Source: Anaerolineae bacterium
GTDB taxonomy: Bacteria; Chloroflexota; Anaerolineae; J036; Brachytrichaceae
Length of the DNA stretch: 64,000 nt
Assembly: GCA_947476335.1 (NCBI GenBank)
Contig: CANJQH010000007.1
Span: 1-64,000 of the forward strand
Direction: 5' to 3'
The notes beneath the pieces are model-generated. The model saw only the letters and a program-made list of their open reading frames with translations, was not told the DNA's origin and made no database searches. Below, piece after piece: positions 9,229 through 17,302 of the stretch (positions are counted from its first letter, which is position 1; the number at the start of each line of letters is the position of its first letter). The position numbers were made by a program, and so were the translations under genes.

Positions 9229-10248
9229 ATGAACCTCGCCGCACAATTCGAAACCTGGCTTCCACGCATCGAAACAGAGATGATCGATGTGGTCGAGACA
9301 TGCTTCAGCCCCATGCCGGCTGAACTGCGCACGATGCTGCTCTACCACCTCGGCTTTGCAGACGCACAGGGTGCGCCGGCGCGCATTAGCGCTGGCAAGC
9401 GCATTCGCCCAATGCTCGTGCTACTCGGCTGTCAGGCGGCCGGCGGCGATCCGATGCACGCGCTGCCAGCAGCGGCGGCAGTCGAGCTGATGCACAATTT
9501 TTCACTGATCCACGATGACATCGAGGACGGCGACGAGCTGCGGCGCGGTCGGCCGACGCTGTGGAAGGTATGGGGCATCGCACAGGCCATCAACAGCGGC
9601 GACGCGATGTTCGCGATGTCGCACCTGGCGCTGCTGCGCTGCAGCCTGCGCGGCGTGGATCCTGTGCGCGTCGTGCGCGCCATGGGCGTCTTTGGCCGCA
9701 CCAATGTGCACCTCACCGCCGGGCAGCACCTCGACATCGGCTTCGAAACGCGCTCCGACGTGAGCGGCGCCGAATACGGCATCATGATTGAAGGCAAAAC
9801 CGCCGCGCTGATCCGCGCCTCGCTCGAAATCGGTGCCATCCTTGGCGGCGGCAACGACGCTCAGATCGCCGCACTTGGCGAGTTCGGTCGCTGCCTTGGC
9901 CTTTCTTTTCAGCTGCAGGACGATGTGCTCGGCATCTGGGGCGACCCACAACAGACGGGCAAAGCCGGCAGTGATCTCATCCATCGCAAGAAGACGCTGC
10001 CGACGATCTTCGCAGCCGAACAGGATCCGATTGTGCGCGACGAATATATGCGCGCCCTGTCCGTCAGCGAAGCCGACGCTGCGATCCTGCGCGAACGCAT
10101 CACCATCGCCGGCGGTCGCGCGCACACCGAAGCCGCAGCCGAAGCCGCGTACCGCAACGGGCAGAACGCACTCAACGCCGCCGGTTCGTCACCTGCTGTT
10201 GCGCTGCTTGAAGAACTTGCCCGCAGCCTGCTCGGCCGCAGTACGTAG
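9229..10248 (+). CDS. Polyprenyl diphosphate synthase (GGPP/FPP type)
   Basis: The 339-residue protein is a trans-isoprenyl diphosphate synthase. The first aspartate-rich motif is DDIED at D96 followed by LRRGRPT, and the second is QLQDDVLGIWGD at D231 with the expected K near HRKKT. These are the magnesium and allylic substrate sites. Chain length is not certain, but a product of C15-C20 fits the short family length and the phytoene synthase at 0.2 kb. The spacing of about 100 bases from carA suggests separate expression. Confidence 0.9.
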   Translation: MNLAAQFETWLPRIETEMIDVVETCFSPMPAELRTMLLYHLGFADAQGAPARISAGKRIRPMLVLLGCQAAGGDPMHALPAAAAVELMHNFSLIHDDIEDGDELRRGRPTLWKVWGIAQAINSGDAMFAMSHLALLRCSLRGVDPVRVVRAMGVFGRTNVHLTAGQHLDIGFETRSDVSGAEYGIMIEGKTAALIRASLEIGAILGGGNDAQIAALGEFGRCLGLSFQLQDDVLGIWGDPQQTGKAGSDLIHRKKTLPTIFAAEQDPIVRDEYMRALSVSEADAAILRERITIAGGRAHTEAAAEAAYRNGQNALNAAGSSPAVALLEELARSLLGRST

Positions 10249-10280
10249 ATATTGCCTATACGAAACAGCACGCAGCAAAT

Positions 10281-10712
10281 CTAACGCGAAGCATCACTCG
10301 GAAATCGCCGCATACAAATCACCGGCAGGCCAAAAAACCTGCCGGCCGCGCGCTTGCGACGCAACATTTCCGGCAACTCGGCGCCGTCCACCTCGACAAA
10401 CCCGAAACGCGCATAAAAATTGCGCAACCGCTCGGCGCACAGCAAATACAAATCGCCCACTTCCCACGCGAGCAGCGCATTCACCAGCCGTGACGCAATA
10501 CCGCGATGACGATGCGTCTGCGCCACCACCATGCTGCTCAACTCACGGCCGTCGTGATGCACACGAACCTGCACACAGCCAACGATCCACTCGCCATCGC
10601 ACGCCACAAGAAACCGCCGCCAGTCCAGCCCCGTCGGGACCAGCCCCGCCCACACTACCAGCGACACGATGCTCGACCGATCCGCAGCCGTCGCCACACG
10701 AATCTGAATCAT
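10281..10712 (-). CDS. GNAT-family N-acetyltransferase
   Basis: This 143-residue protein begins IRVATAADRSSI and has the acetyl-CoA-binding segment VVAQTHRHRGIASRLV (Q/RxxGxG/A type) and a C-terminal LRNFYARFGFVEV, as in GNAT enzymes. The start at 10712 is chosen because it matches the domain edge; an in-frame ATG at 10733 would add seven residues and collide with the divergent hydrolase gene. The acceptor substrate is unknown. Confidence 0.8.
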   Translation of the reverse strand: MIQIRVATAADRSSIVSLVVWAGLVPTGLDWRRFLVACDGEWIVGCVQVRVHHDGRELSSMVVAQTHRHRGIASRLVNALLAWEVGDLYLLCAERLRNFYARFGFVEVDGAELPEMLRRKRAAGRFFGLPVICMRRFPSDASR

Positions 10713-10731
10713 GGCATGATTGTCGCGCATC

Positions 10732-11628
10732 ATGAACTATACCGATCCCATGCGCTTCGCCGACGCGCTCGCCCCTTTTGCACATTCGGTCACAATCTCA
10801 AACGGCACGCACGTCACCTACGCCGACTCCGCACCCGCCAGCCACATGGAAACAGTGCTGCTCGTACATGGCCTGCAAGATGAAGCAGACACCTGGCGCT
10901 CGGTTTTCACACCCCTCGCTCGCTCCCACCGCGTCGTCGCACCCGACTTGCCTGGCTTCGGACGCAGCAACAAACCACACCGACGCTACGACATCGGCTT
11001 CTTCGCCGATTCACTGCTCGCACTGCTCGACACGCTGCAAATCGAACGCGCACACCTCGTCGGCAATTCACTCGGCGCGATGATCTGCGAATATCTCGCG
11101 CTCACACAACCTGCCCGCGCACATTCGCTGACGCTGGTCGACGGCACGCTGATCATTTCCGCACCGCCGCCGACAACGCCCGGTGCGCTGCTGCGTTCAA
11201 TTTTTGCCGACTGGTTCGACCGCCGCTTTTTCGCCCAGCTGCGCCGCTCACCCGACGCCGCCTTCGCTACGCTCCACCCCTATTACGCCGCCCTCGACGC
11301 ACTGCCCGCCGCCGAACGCGCCTTCCTCTACCAGCGCGTCAATGAGCGCGTCTGGGACGAACAACAACGCCTCGCTGCACTTTCCACGCGCAACTCACTG
11401 ACAACGTTTGTGCTGCGCAATACGAACCGCATGCGCGCACTCGCCACAAAATCAACCGTGCCCACCACGGTGATCTGGGGTGCATCGGACCGCCTGCTGC
11501 CACGCGCCAACGGCGTCGCGCGCGCAGCACTGCAACCAGGCGCACGATTCTTCGAAATTACCAATGCCGGCCACCTGCCCCACCAGGAGCAGCCAGAAGC
11601 ATTTCTGCAGGCGCTGCAGCTCAGCTGA
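10732..11628 (+). CDS. Alpha/beta hydrolase
   Basis: This 298-residue protein has the fold's hallmarks: oxyanion region VHGLQDEADTW, nucleophile elbow GNSLGAM with S113, acid D in WGASDRLLP and the histidine in NAGHLPHQEQPE. Small-molecule esterase, lactonase or C-C hydrolase functions are all possible. The ATG at 10732 is preferred over a TTG 12 bases upstream. It diverges from the acetyltransferase gene across a spacing of about 20 bases. Confidence 0.85.
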   Translation: MNYTDPMRFADALAPFAHSVTISNGTHVTYADSAPASHMETVLLVHGLQDEADTWRSVFTPLARSHRVVAPDLPGFGRSNKPHRRYDIGFFADSLLALLDTLQIERAHLVGNSLGAMICEYLALTQPARAHSLTLVDGTLIISAPPPTTPGALLRSIFADWFDRRFFAQLRRSPDAAFATLHPYYAALDALPAAERAFLYQRVNERVWDEQQRLAALSTRNSLTTFVLRNTNRMRALATKSTVPTTVIWGASDRLLPRANGVARAALQPGARFFEITNAGHLPHQEQPEAFLQALQLS

Positions 11629-11977
11629 GCGGCATCAGGCCGTGCGGCGATGGTCGATCATCACCCAAATCCGAATCTGAGCCGGAGTCCGAGCCGGAAT
11701 CTGAGTCGTCCATCCCGCTGCCGTCGCCAAAGAGCGAATCGATGCGCGCCTGCTCTCGCCCAGCGTCATAGCCGATGATGAACATCGTCTTGCTCAGCGC
11801 ACGCAGCGTCACCATAAATGGCTCGCGCGCATCTTCCTTCGCGTACTGCCACGCCGCATTTTCACCCGTCAGATGAATACGATCGACATGCTCCATGATT
11901 TCGGCTGCGACGACTTCGTCGATCGGCATGTCGCCCAGCACACGTTCCAGCCACTTTACAAACTCTGACTGCGTCAT
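11621..11977 (-). CDS. Small hypothetical protein with acidic Ser-Asp tail
   Basis: The protein has 118 residues from the chosen start; an upstream in-frame start would give 132. The first 85 residues look like a helical cytoplasmic domain (FVKWLERVLGDMPIDEVVAAEI). The tail is a low-complexity run DDSDSGSDSGSDSDLGDD, encoded by an imperfect tandem repeat. Its last 8 bases overlap the convergent hydrolase gene. No family is recognised. Confidence 0.6.
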   Translation of the reverse strand: MTQSEFVKWLERVLGDMPIDEVVAAEIMEHVDRIHLTGENAAWQYAKEDAREPFMVTLRALSKTMFIIGYDAGREQARIDSLFGDGSGMDDSDSGSDSGSDSDLGDDRPSPHGLMPLS

Positions 11978-12043
11978 AGGAGCGGAGTGTACATCTGAGT
12001 TCCGAGTAGCTCTGGGCATCTTGACATCGACGTACGCACCCGT

Positions 12044-12071
12044 TCTCTCTACTTGGGTTTAACCGCTCCCA
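12044..12071 (+). repeat. Dispersed 28-bp motif, copy 1
   Basis: TTCTCTCTACTTGGGTTTAA followed by CCGCTCCC recurs at 17164-17192 and, inverted and more diverged, at 28709-28738. It may be the end of an unidentified mobile element. Confidence 0.6.
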
Positions 12072-12133
12072 CACTCCCGGTTTCGTCAGCCTTCGTCAGG
12101 TACATTCGCAACACACCGTGCGACGCTGTCTGC

Positions 12134-13045
12134 ATGACCACTTCCCACACAACCAGCGTCTGGCGCAGCAACTCGCTGCATCGCACCATATACAGCACAC
12201 TCGGATGTGAGCTGAACCTGCCGCTGCACTGGATCATTCACGTTGACGGGCGCCGCATCATGGCAGAACCGCCGCAATCGAGCACAGACGCAGCCCATCT
12301 TTCCGCACCGGCATATGAATTTGCCTCGCGCACTCTGCAGCGAAACAGCGCCGATCAACTCGAACGCACCTGCGCTGAAATTCTTCAGCGTGAGCACGCG
12401 CGCAGCATCCGCCGCCATCTCATTAACCATCCGCGCACCGGCCTGCTCTTCGAAGCAATTTCCGCACCGGCAAAAGCACCGCCGCTTTTTATTTGCCTGC
12501 TGGCGGAAACGACGGACGACGAAGAAACATGCATCCTGCATCTCTTCCGCGACCGGCTCGACGATGCGGCGTACGTACGCGCGCACGCCCATCGCATCTG
12601 GCGCAAGGCGCAGCCACACCCGGCTCCGCTGCTTTCAACGCACCGCCGCTGGGTCAGTGAAAGTGCTGGCATACAAATCGGCTGGCCGAAAACATGGCTG
12701 GTCGACGCAGATTCCGCCGATCAACTCACAGTGCGTCCACGTCGACGCAGCCGTAGCCGTCCCAGCCTCCTCGTCAAGATCGACACGAGCGACGAACGTG
12801 CACGCAGCCTCACAGAACTGGCCGCACGCATCGGATGGACAACGCATTTTTGGCAGCCAACGCGCATCGGCAACCGCGCCGGCCTCTGCACCGACACAAA
12901 TTTCGATGGAACCAGCTTCGTGCGCTTTCTACTGCCGGAACCGACAACCCACGCCGCCGTCTTCGCTCAGATCAGCCTTGCACCGCACGAATCCCCACTC
13001 GCCGATGCACTGCAATCGGATTTTCACTGGTCGAGTATTGACTAA
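12134..13045 (+). CDS. Hypothetical protein
   Basis: This 303-residue protein is soluble in appearance and shows no motif I recognise. It is rich in Arg, His and Ala. The frame is open from a TTG at 12053, but that start lies inside the dispersed 28-bp motif, so the ATG at 12134 is preferred. Acidic and basic stretches alternate (ETTDDEETCIL, RPRRRSRSRPS). It converges on the YdjM-like gene with a 17-base gap. Confidence 0.6.
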   Translation: MTTSHTTSVWRSNSLHRTIYSTLGCELNLPLHWIIHVDGRRIMAEPPQSSTDAAHLSAPAYEFASRTLQRNSADQLERTCAEILQREHARSIRRHLINHPRTGLLFEAISAPAKAPPLFICLLAETTDDEETCILHLFRDRLDDAAYVRAHAHRIWRKAQPHPAPLLSTHRRWVSESAGIQIGWPKTWLVDADSADQLTVRPRRRSRSRPSLLVKIDTSDERARSLTELAARIGWTTHFWQPTRIGNRAGLCTDTNFDGTSFVRFLLPEPTTHAAVFAQISLAPHESPLADALQSDFHWSSID

Positions 13046-13062
13046 ACGACTCAATATGCTCT

Positions 13063-14007
13063 TCAAGCCTCATCCTCCGCCGCAGATTCGCGCTGCTCAC
13101 TGTGCAGCAGCGATGCGCGCAGCCGGCGCCGGACGTAGCGCATACCGAGCAGCACGCCCGGCGCCACCACCACGCCGAGCAGATACGGCACGCCGTCGAG
13201 CACAGGCGCATCCGTCGCGCGGTCGAGGTTGAACAAGATCAGCGCCAGTGATGTCCACACCGTCAGAAAATTCGGAATCGCATCTCCGGAATGCAGCAGC
13301 TTAAGGCCACGCGCCCGATCGCGCGTAAACGGCCAGAATAAATTTGACCCCATATATCCGAGCTGATCTTCGAGCACATGCACGGTGAAGCCCAGAGCGC
13401 TGACGATGCCGGCGCTTGGGCCAAACAACAGCCAAGCCAGCACACCGCACAGCAACGCGATCATGAGCGAATGCGACCACGTCCGATGCCACGGCAGAAA
13501 TTCGATCCGCACCATGCCGAGCGCATCCGGCGCCAGCAGCAGCGCCGGCCCGCCAAGTTCGCCGGCTTCCAACTCACCGTCGTAGGCATAGTCGAAATCA
13601 CCGGCAGTTGCGCACGCGCCGCAGTCGCGGAATTTCACATGCACCCGACGTGCGGCAGCGTCGAAACGCACCGTCCACGTCGCCCAGTCAATTACACCCA
13701 GCCGCCGCGAATGCAGCTGAATCACCCGCGGCATTCCGGACGACTGCGCCAGCGCGATTTGCCCAGCGACAGCGTTCGCCAGTGCAGCTGCGACAGCCGC
13801 AGGATCCGACGCAGCATCCGGCGGAGGCTGCACATCAGCCTGCCGCCGCTGCAAAAAGCGTGCAAAGCGAAAATCGAGAAAATCGGGCAGCATGGCACAG
13901 GCACCCGCCAGCGGAATCCAGAGCGCGCCAGCGGCAGCGGCCTCGACAACGCCCGGAACGAACGTGGCAGCGCACAGGCCCGACGCAAAATGAGCAATGC
14001 CTTTCAT
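13063..14007 (-). CDS. YdjM/YbcI-like membrane-bound metal-dependent hydrolase
   Basis: The 314-residue protein begins MKGIAHFASGLCAATF and has PDFLDF, WHRTWSHSL and a membrane stretch ending GFTVHVLEDQLGYMGSNLFWPF, the pattern of histidine/aspartate ligands on membrane helices typical of the DUF457/YdjM family. Some family members are annotated as phospholipase-like or LexA-regulated, but function is not established. The start is set by the family N terminus. It is divergent from the chromate-transporter-like gene, sharing a 100-base region with paired palindromes. Confidence 0.75.
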   Translation of the reverse strand: MKGIAHFASGLCAATFVPGVVEAAAAGALWIPLAGACAMLPDFLDFRFARFLQRRQADVQPPPDAASDPAAVAAALANAVAGQIALAQSSGMPRVIQLHSRRLGVIDWATWTVRFDAAARRVHVKFRDCGACATAGDFDYAYDGELEAGELGGPALLLAPDALGMVRIEFLPWHRTWSHSLMIALLCGVLAWLLFGPSAGIVSALGFTVHVLEDQLGYMGSNLFWPFTRDRARGLKLLHSGDAIPNFLTVWTSLALILFNLDRATDAPVLDGVPYLLGVVVAPGVLLGMRYVRRRLRASLLHSEQRESAAEDEA

Positions 14008-14050
14008 GCGCGCGAGCATAGCGGCGCATATGGCAGATCGGTACCCATTC

Positions 14051-14083
14051 GTGCGACGCACAGGTGGGTGCGACGCACAGGTG
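14051..14083. promoter_or_regulatory. Tandem palindromic operator candidate
   Basis: The 11-bp palindrome GTGCGACGCAC occurs twice (14051-14061 and 14068-14078) within a 16-bp direct repeat, with a half-site (GTCGCAC) near 14091. It lies between the divergent YdjM-like gene and the chrA-like gene, 25-57 bases before the latter's ATG. The 17-base spacing suits dimeric repressor binding. Confidence 0.6.
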
Positions 14084-14107
14084 CATTCCGTCGCACAATC
14101 AGCGCTT

Positions 14108-15238
14108 ATGATGCTCCGGGTGTCGCATTCGTTGAGTGTTTCTGAACTGGCGCTCTATTTTCTGCGCCTCGGCATCATCGGCTTCGGTGGCCCGCCGGCG
14201 CACATCGCACTGATGCGCACCGACCTCGTCGAAAAGCGCTGCTGGCTCACATCCGAACAATTTGCAACCGACCTCACCACGGCGAATCTGCTGCCAGGGC
14301 CAACCTCAACTGAAATGGCCATTTACATCGGCTATCGCATGCGCGGGCCACTCGGCGCGCTCATCTCCGGCTGGTGCTTCATCCTGCCAGCGGCACTGCT
14401 CGTCGGACTACTGGCCTGGGCATATGTGACATGGGGTGGACTAAGCTGGATGCAGCATCTGCTCTACGGCGTAAAGCCAGTAGCTTTCGCACTAGTGCTT
14501 CACGGCCTGCTGCAAATGGTGCGCACTACACCATGGACGCCACCGCATGCAGTAATTCTTCTGACCGCCTTCGCACTCCTGCAGTGGACTGCGATCGACG
14601 TCTTGCTAATCTTCCTGCTCGCAGGCATGGCAGCGTTACCATCGCTGCGCAAAACGACACCAGCGACATTGTTCATCTCAGCCACCACTATCACAAGCAC
14701 AAGCATCGTCGCAGCACCGCTTTTGTCCGTACTGTGGGAATTTCTCAAAATCGGCACCGTCATCTACGGCGGCGGCTTCGCACTCATCGGCGTGCTGCAA
14801 CAGACGATCGTCATCCGCCTTGGCTGGCTGACGCAACAACAATTGCTGGATGCCATCGCAGTCGGTCAGAGCACACCCGGACCGGTCTTCACCACAGCGA
14901 CATTCATCGGCTATCTCGTCGGGGGTGCGTCGGGCGCGGCGCTCGCTACCATCGGCATTTTCGCTCCAGCATTCGTCTTCGTGCTCGCCGAAAATCTGCT
15001 GTTGTCTCGCCTGAAACAGGCGCCACAAATGCGCCGGTTTCTACAGGGAGTCAATATCGCAGTGATCGCCAGCCTGGTGCACGCGGCCATTGCACTTGGC
15101 AGCAGCGCACTCATCGACCCGATTGCCTTACTGCTGTGTGCAGCAGCGTTCGGCGCGCTGTGGTGGAAAAAAATCGACGCCCACTGGCTAGTGGGCGTCG
15201 GTGTGCTGGTCGGCCTTAGTCGACTCGCAATATTTTGA
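14108..15238 (+). CDS. chrA: Chromate-transporter family protein, two-domain ChrA type
   Basis: This 376-residue membrane protein has two homologous halves, each beginning with the CHR signature: FGGPPAHIALM and LPGPTSTEMAIYIGY in the first, YGGGFALIGVLQQTIV and QSTPGPVFTTATFIGY in the second. Such proteins export chromate using membrane potential, though many uncharacterised members may carry other anions. The ATG at 14108 gives the usual length. Its 3' end overlaps greA by 23 bases in convergent orientation. Confidence 0.87.
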   Translation: MMLRVSHSLSVSELALYFLRLGIIGFGGPPAHIALMRTDLVEKRCWLTSEQFATDLTTANLLPGPTSTEMAIYIGYRMRGPLGALISGWCFILPAALLVGLLAWAYVTWGGLSWMQHLLYGVKPVAFALVLHGLLQMVRTTPWTPPHAVILLTAFALLQWTAIDVLLIFLLAGMAALPSLRKTTPATLFISATTITSTSIVAAPLLSVLWEFLKIGTVIYGGGFALIGVLQQTIVIRLGWLTQQQLLDAIAVGQSTPGPVFTTATFIGYLVGGASGAALATIGIFAPAFVFVLAENLLLSRLKQAPQMRRFLQGVNIAVIASLVHAAIALGSSALIDPIALLLCAAAFGALWWKKIDAHWLVGVGVLVGLSRLAIF

Positions 15239-15692
15239 ATGCAGATGCGCCACCGGGAGTGTTCACCTTCACCTTCACCCCGGCGCGCTTGCCCATCAGC
15301 ACGTTGCCAAGCGGTGACACATTTGAAATTTTGCCTTCAACGGGGTTGGCCTCGGCCGGTCCGACAACCTGGAAAGTTTCTTCCTCGGTGTACCCCTCTT
15401 CGCATACAGTGACACGACTTCCCATGCGCACTTCACCGTCACCACCGACTTCGCTGATGATTTCAGCGCTTTTCAGCATACGCTCAAGCGAAAGAATTTT
15501 GCCTTCGAGAAAACTCTGTTCTTCCTTGGCTGCCGTGTAATCGGCGTTTTCAGAAAGATCTCCCTGCTGAATAGCTGCACGCAAGCGATCGGCAAGCTCG
15601 ACCTTTCTGACGTCCGTTAGAAACTTAAGTTCATCGCGCAATTTCTGTGCGCCTTCCGCAGTAAGGTATGTCTTGTTGTCCGATGCGTCCAT
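15216..15692 (-). CDS. greA: Transcription elongation factor GreA
   Basis: The 158-residue protein has the full GreA architecture: an N-terminal coiled-coil hairpin (LTAEGAQKLRDEL to SLERMLKSAE) with the acidic tip GDLSENADYTAAKEEQ that acts in RNA polymerase's secondary channel, and the C-terminal FKBP-like domain (ISNVSPLGNVLMGKRAG). It rescues backtracked polymerase. The start is fixed by family length; the long upstream open frame runs through element C and is spurious. Confidence 0.95.
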   Translation of the reverse strand: MDASDNKTYLTAEGAQKLRDELKFLTDVRKVELADRLRAAIQQGDLSENADYTAAKEEQSFLEGKILSLERMLKSAEIISEVGGDGEVRMGSRVTVCEEGYTEEETFQVVGPAEANPVEGKISNVSPLGNVLMGKRAGVKVKVNTPGGASAFKILRVD

Positions 15693-15734
15693 GCGGAGAA
15701 TTCTAATCCAGCCATACCGAATTCCGTAACAGAG

Positions 15735-15918
15735 GGGTGCATTCGCCAAAAGGGGCAAACTTTCGGCCGCCGGCGATCGGCACTGAACTGATTGGAATCC
15801 TCGAAACGCGCTATCTCCCTCCCCCTTCGGGGGAGGGAGATAGCGCGTTTCGAGGGACTTACCAACGATGGGCCACGCGATGGCGGATGACCAAATCCCC
15901 TTTTTGGCGAATGCACCC
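15735..15918. mobile_element. Element C, 184-bp element with 9-bp target duplication
   Basis: The ends are inverted repeats GGGTGCATTCGCCAAAA (left) and the complement with two extra bases on the right. Flanks are the exact 9-bp direct repeat GTAACAGAG (15726-15734 and 15919-15927). The centre (15799-15854) is a perfect 26-bp-arm hairpin, CCTCGAAACGCGCTAT down to CCCCCTTCGGGGG, resembling the element A hairpin. Immediately right lies another GTAACAGAG plus GGGTGCATCCGG, a remnant of a second end. It has no coding capacity. Confidence 0.85.
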
Positions 15919-16024
15919 GTAACAGAGTAACAGAGGGGTGCATCCGGAATAAATGACACGAGTCACCTGCGAGTGTGATGTCATTCACTGCCAATCCTCA
16001 GCTTACAGACATACGATATTCGGC

Positions 16025-17065
16025 ATGATTTGGTTGCTGAACCGCAGATCCCTGGCCGTAATTTTCGGTATGGTCGCACTCATTGCCTTTTCCACAGCGC
16101 CCGCCCTTGCGGCCGGCCGCAAGCCATCTGATGTGCCGTCCGGCGACACAGTGCGTGTGACGCAAGTGCTCGACGCGGCCACCATCGAGGTCACCCTGAA
16201 CGGCGTGCCGACGCTTGTGCGCTATCTGGGTATCACAACGCCGACAAATTCTGAATGCCTCGCACAACAAGCTGCGCAGGCCAACACCACGCTGGTAAAC
16301 GGCAAGCTGGTGCGGCTTGAGCGCGATGCAACCGACAAAGACGATCAGGGCCGCCTGCTCCGTTACGTCTACGTGCTGGACGGGCGCATGGCAGAAGAAG
16401 AGCTGCTCGCAGCCGGCTTGGCGCGCGCCAACGCCGTCGAGCCGAACGTCAAATACACGCGCGGCCTCACCGCGATCGAATCCGGCGCAGTCGCAAAAAA
16501 AATCGGCGGCTGGGCGCGCTGCGGCTGGCAGACCATCGCCACCGCACCGCGCAATGACGGCTGCATCATCGTCGAAGTAGAGCGCCTGATGGAGCGCCGC
16601 GCTGACCTGCCGGAACTCGCTCGTGTAAAGCCGGGAGACTGCGTGTTTATTCATAAAGCCGTAAACGCCGCCAGCCCGGAATGGGCTGGTGAGTACATCT
16701 TCCAGCCGGCCGGCACGGTGGTTACACCCAGCACGATGTACGTGCGCTGGAAGGATTCGTTCATGCTGATGAGCCTTGAGAAAGACGGCATCGTCTACGC
16801 CAACGTCGTGCGTGACAGTTATAAGAAGCGCATCATGCCGTGGGAGAACGGCAACTGGGACACCGTCCCAGGCAGCACACGCGTCGGCCAGCAGGTGCTC
16901 ACACCAGACACCGCAGACGCATCGATTCTGGTGCTTCCCAACCCGCGCACTTTTCTTTTCCGCGATCTGGGCAACGGCAAATGGCAGGCACTCGTCGACG
17001 TCTTCCTCTACCGCAGCGGCGACGCACGCGCGCCGCGCTACACGATCGACGGCATCGTCGAATAA
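16025..17065 (+). CDS. Secreted staphylococcal-nuclease-like protein, probably catalytically altered
   Basis: This 346-residue protein has a signal peptide (MVALIAFSTAPALAAG) and an SNase-like OB-fold at about 40-175. Family landmarks are VRYLGITTPT (R66), DDQGRLLRYVYV and EEELLAAGLARA. In active SNases the first motif reads R-x-L-x-V/I-D-T-P-E; here the Asp and Glu are both Thr (T71, T74), so calcium binding and catalysis are probably lost. The C-terminal half (about 180-346) is an unrecognised, probably beta-rich domain. The ATG at 16025 begins the signal peptide; the upstream open frame is unsupported. Confidence 0.78.
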   Translation: MIWLLNRRSLAVIFGMVALIAFSTAPALAAGRKPSDVPSGDTVRVTQVLDAATIEVTLNGVPTLVRYLGITTPTNSECLAQQAAQANTTLVNGKLVRLERDATDKDDQGRLLRYVYVLDGRMAEEELLAAGLARANAVEPNVKYTRGLTAIESGAVAKKIGGWARCGWQTIATAPRNDGCIIVEVERLMERRADLPELARVKPGDCVFIHKAVNAASPEWAGEYIFQPAGTVVTPSTMYVRWKDSFMLMSLEKDGIVYANVVRDSYKKRIMPWENGNWDTVPGSTRVGQQVLTPDTADASILVLPNPRTFLFRDLGNGKWQALVDVFLYRSGDARAPRYTIDGIVE

Positions 17066-17106
17066 CACTCTGAACATACAGATTTTTCGTGCAGATAAAG
17101 AGTCCA

Positions 17107-17159
17107 CGAAACACGACATCACCCGCCGCCCTTTGGGCGATGGGTGATGTCGTGTTTCG
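17107..17159. repeat. Perfect-arm hairpin after the nuclease-like gene
   Basis: CGAAACACGACATCACCC pairs with GGGTGATGTCGTGTTTCG around a GCCGCCCTTTGGGCGAT tip. It begins and ends like the element A hairpin (CGAAACAC/GTGTTTCG) but has different internal bases and no element A ends nearby. It could serve as a terminator. Confidence 0.75.
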
Positions 17160-17163
17160 CAGA

Positions 17164-17192
17164 TTTCTCTCTACTCGGGTTTAGCCACTCCC
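17164..17192 (+). repeat. Dispersed 28-bp motif, copy 2
   Basis: TTTCTCTCTACTCGGGTTTA followed by GCCACTCCC matches the copy at 12044-12071 with few changes. Confidence 0.6.
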
Positions 17193-17302
17193 CAGGCCAG
17201 ACTGCACCCATCAAAAAAAATGCGCGACAATCACGGCCGCTAAAAACCATGCGTCATGCGAAAAAAATTTGCCTGATGTTTTCAATCAAGAGGTAACCGA
17301 AC

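Noticed and set aside
15693-15959. Upstream extension of greA
   Set aside because: It translates element C and ends far beyond the usual GreA N terminus.
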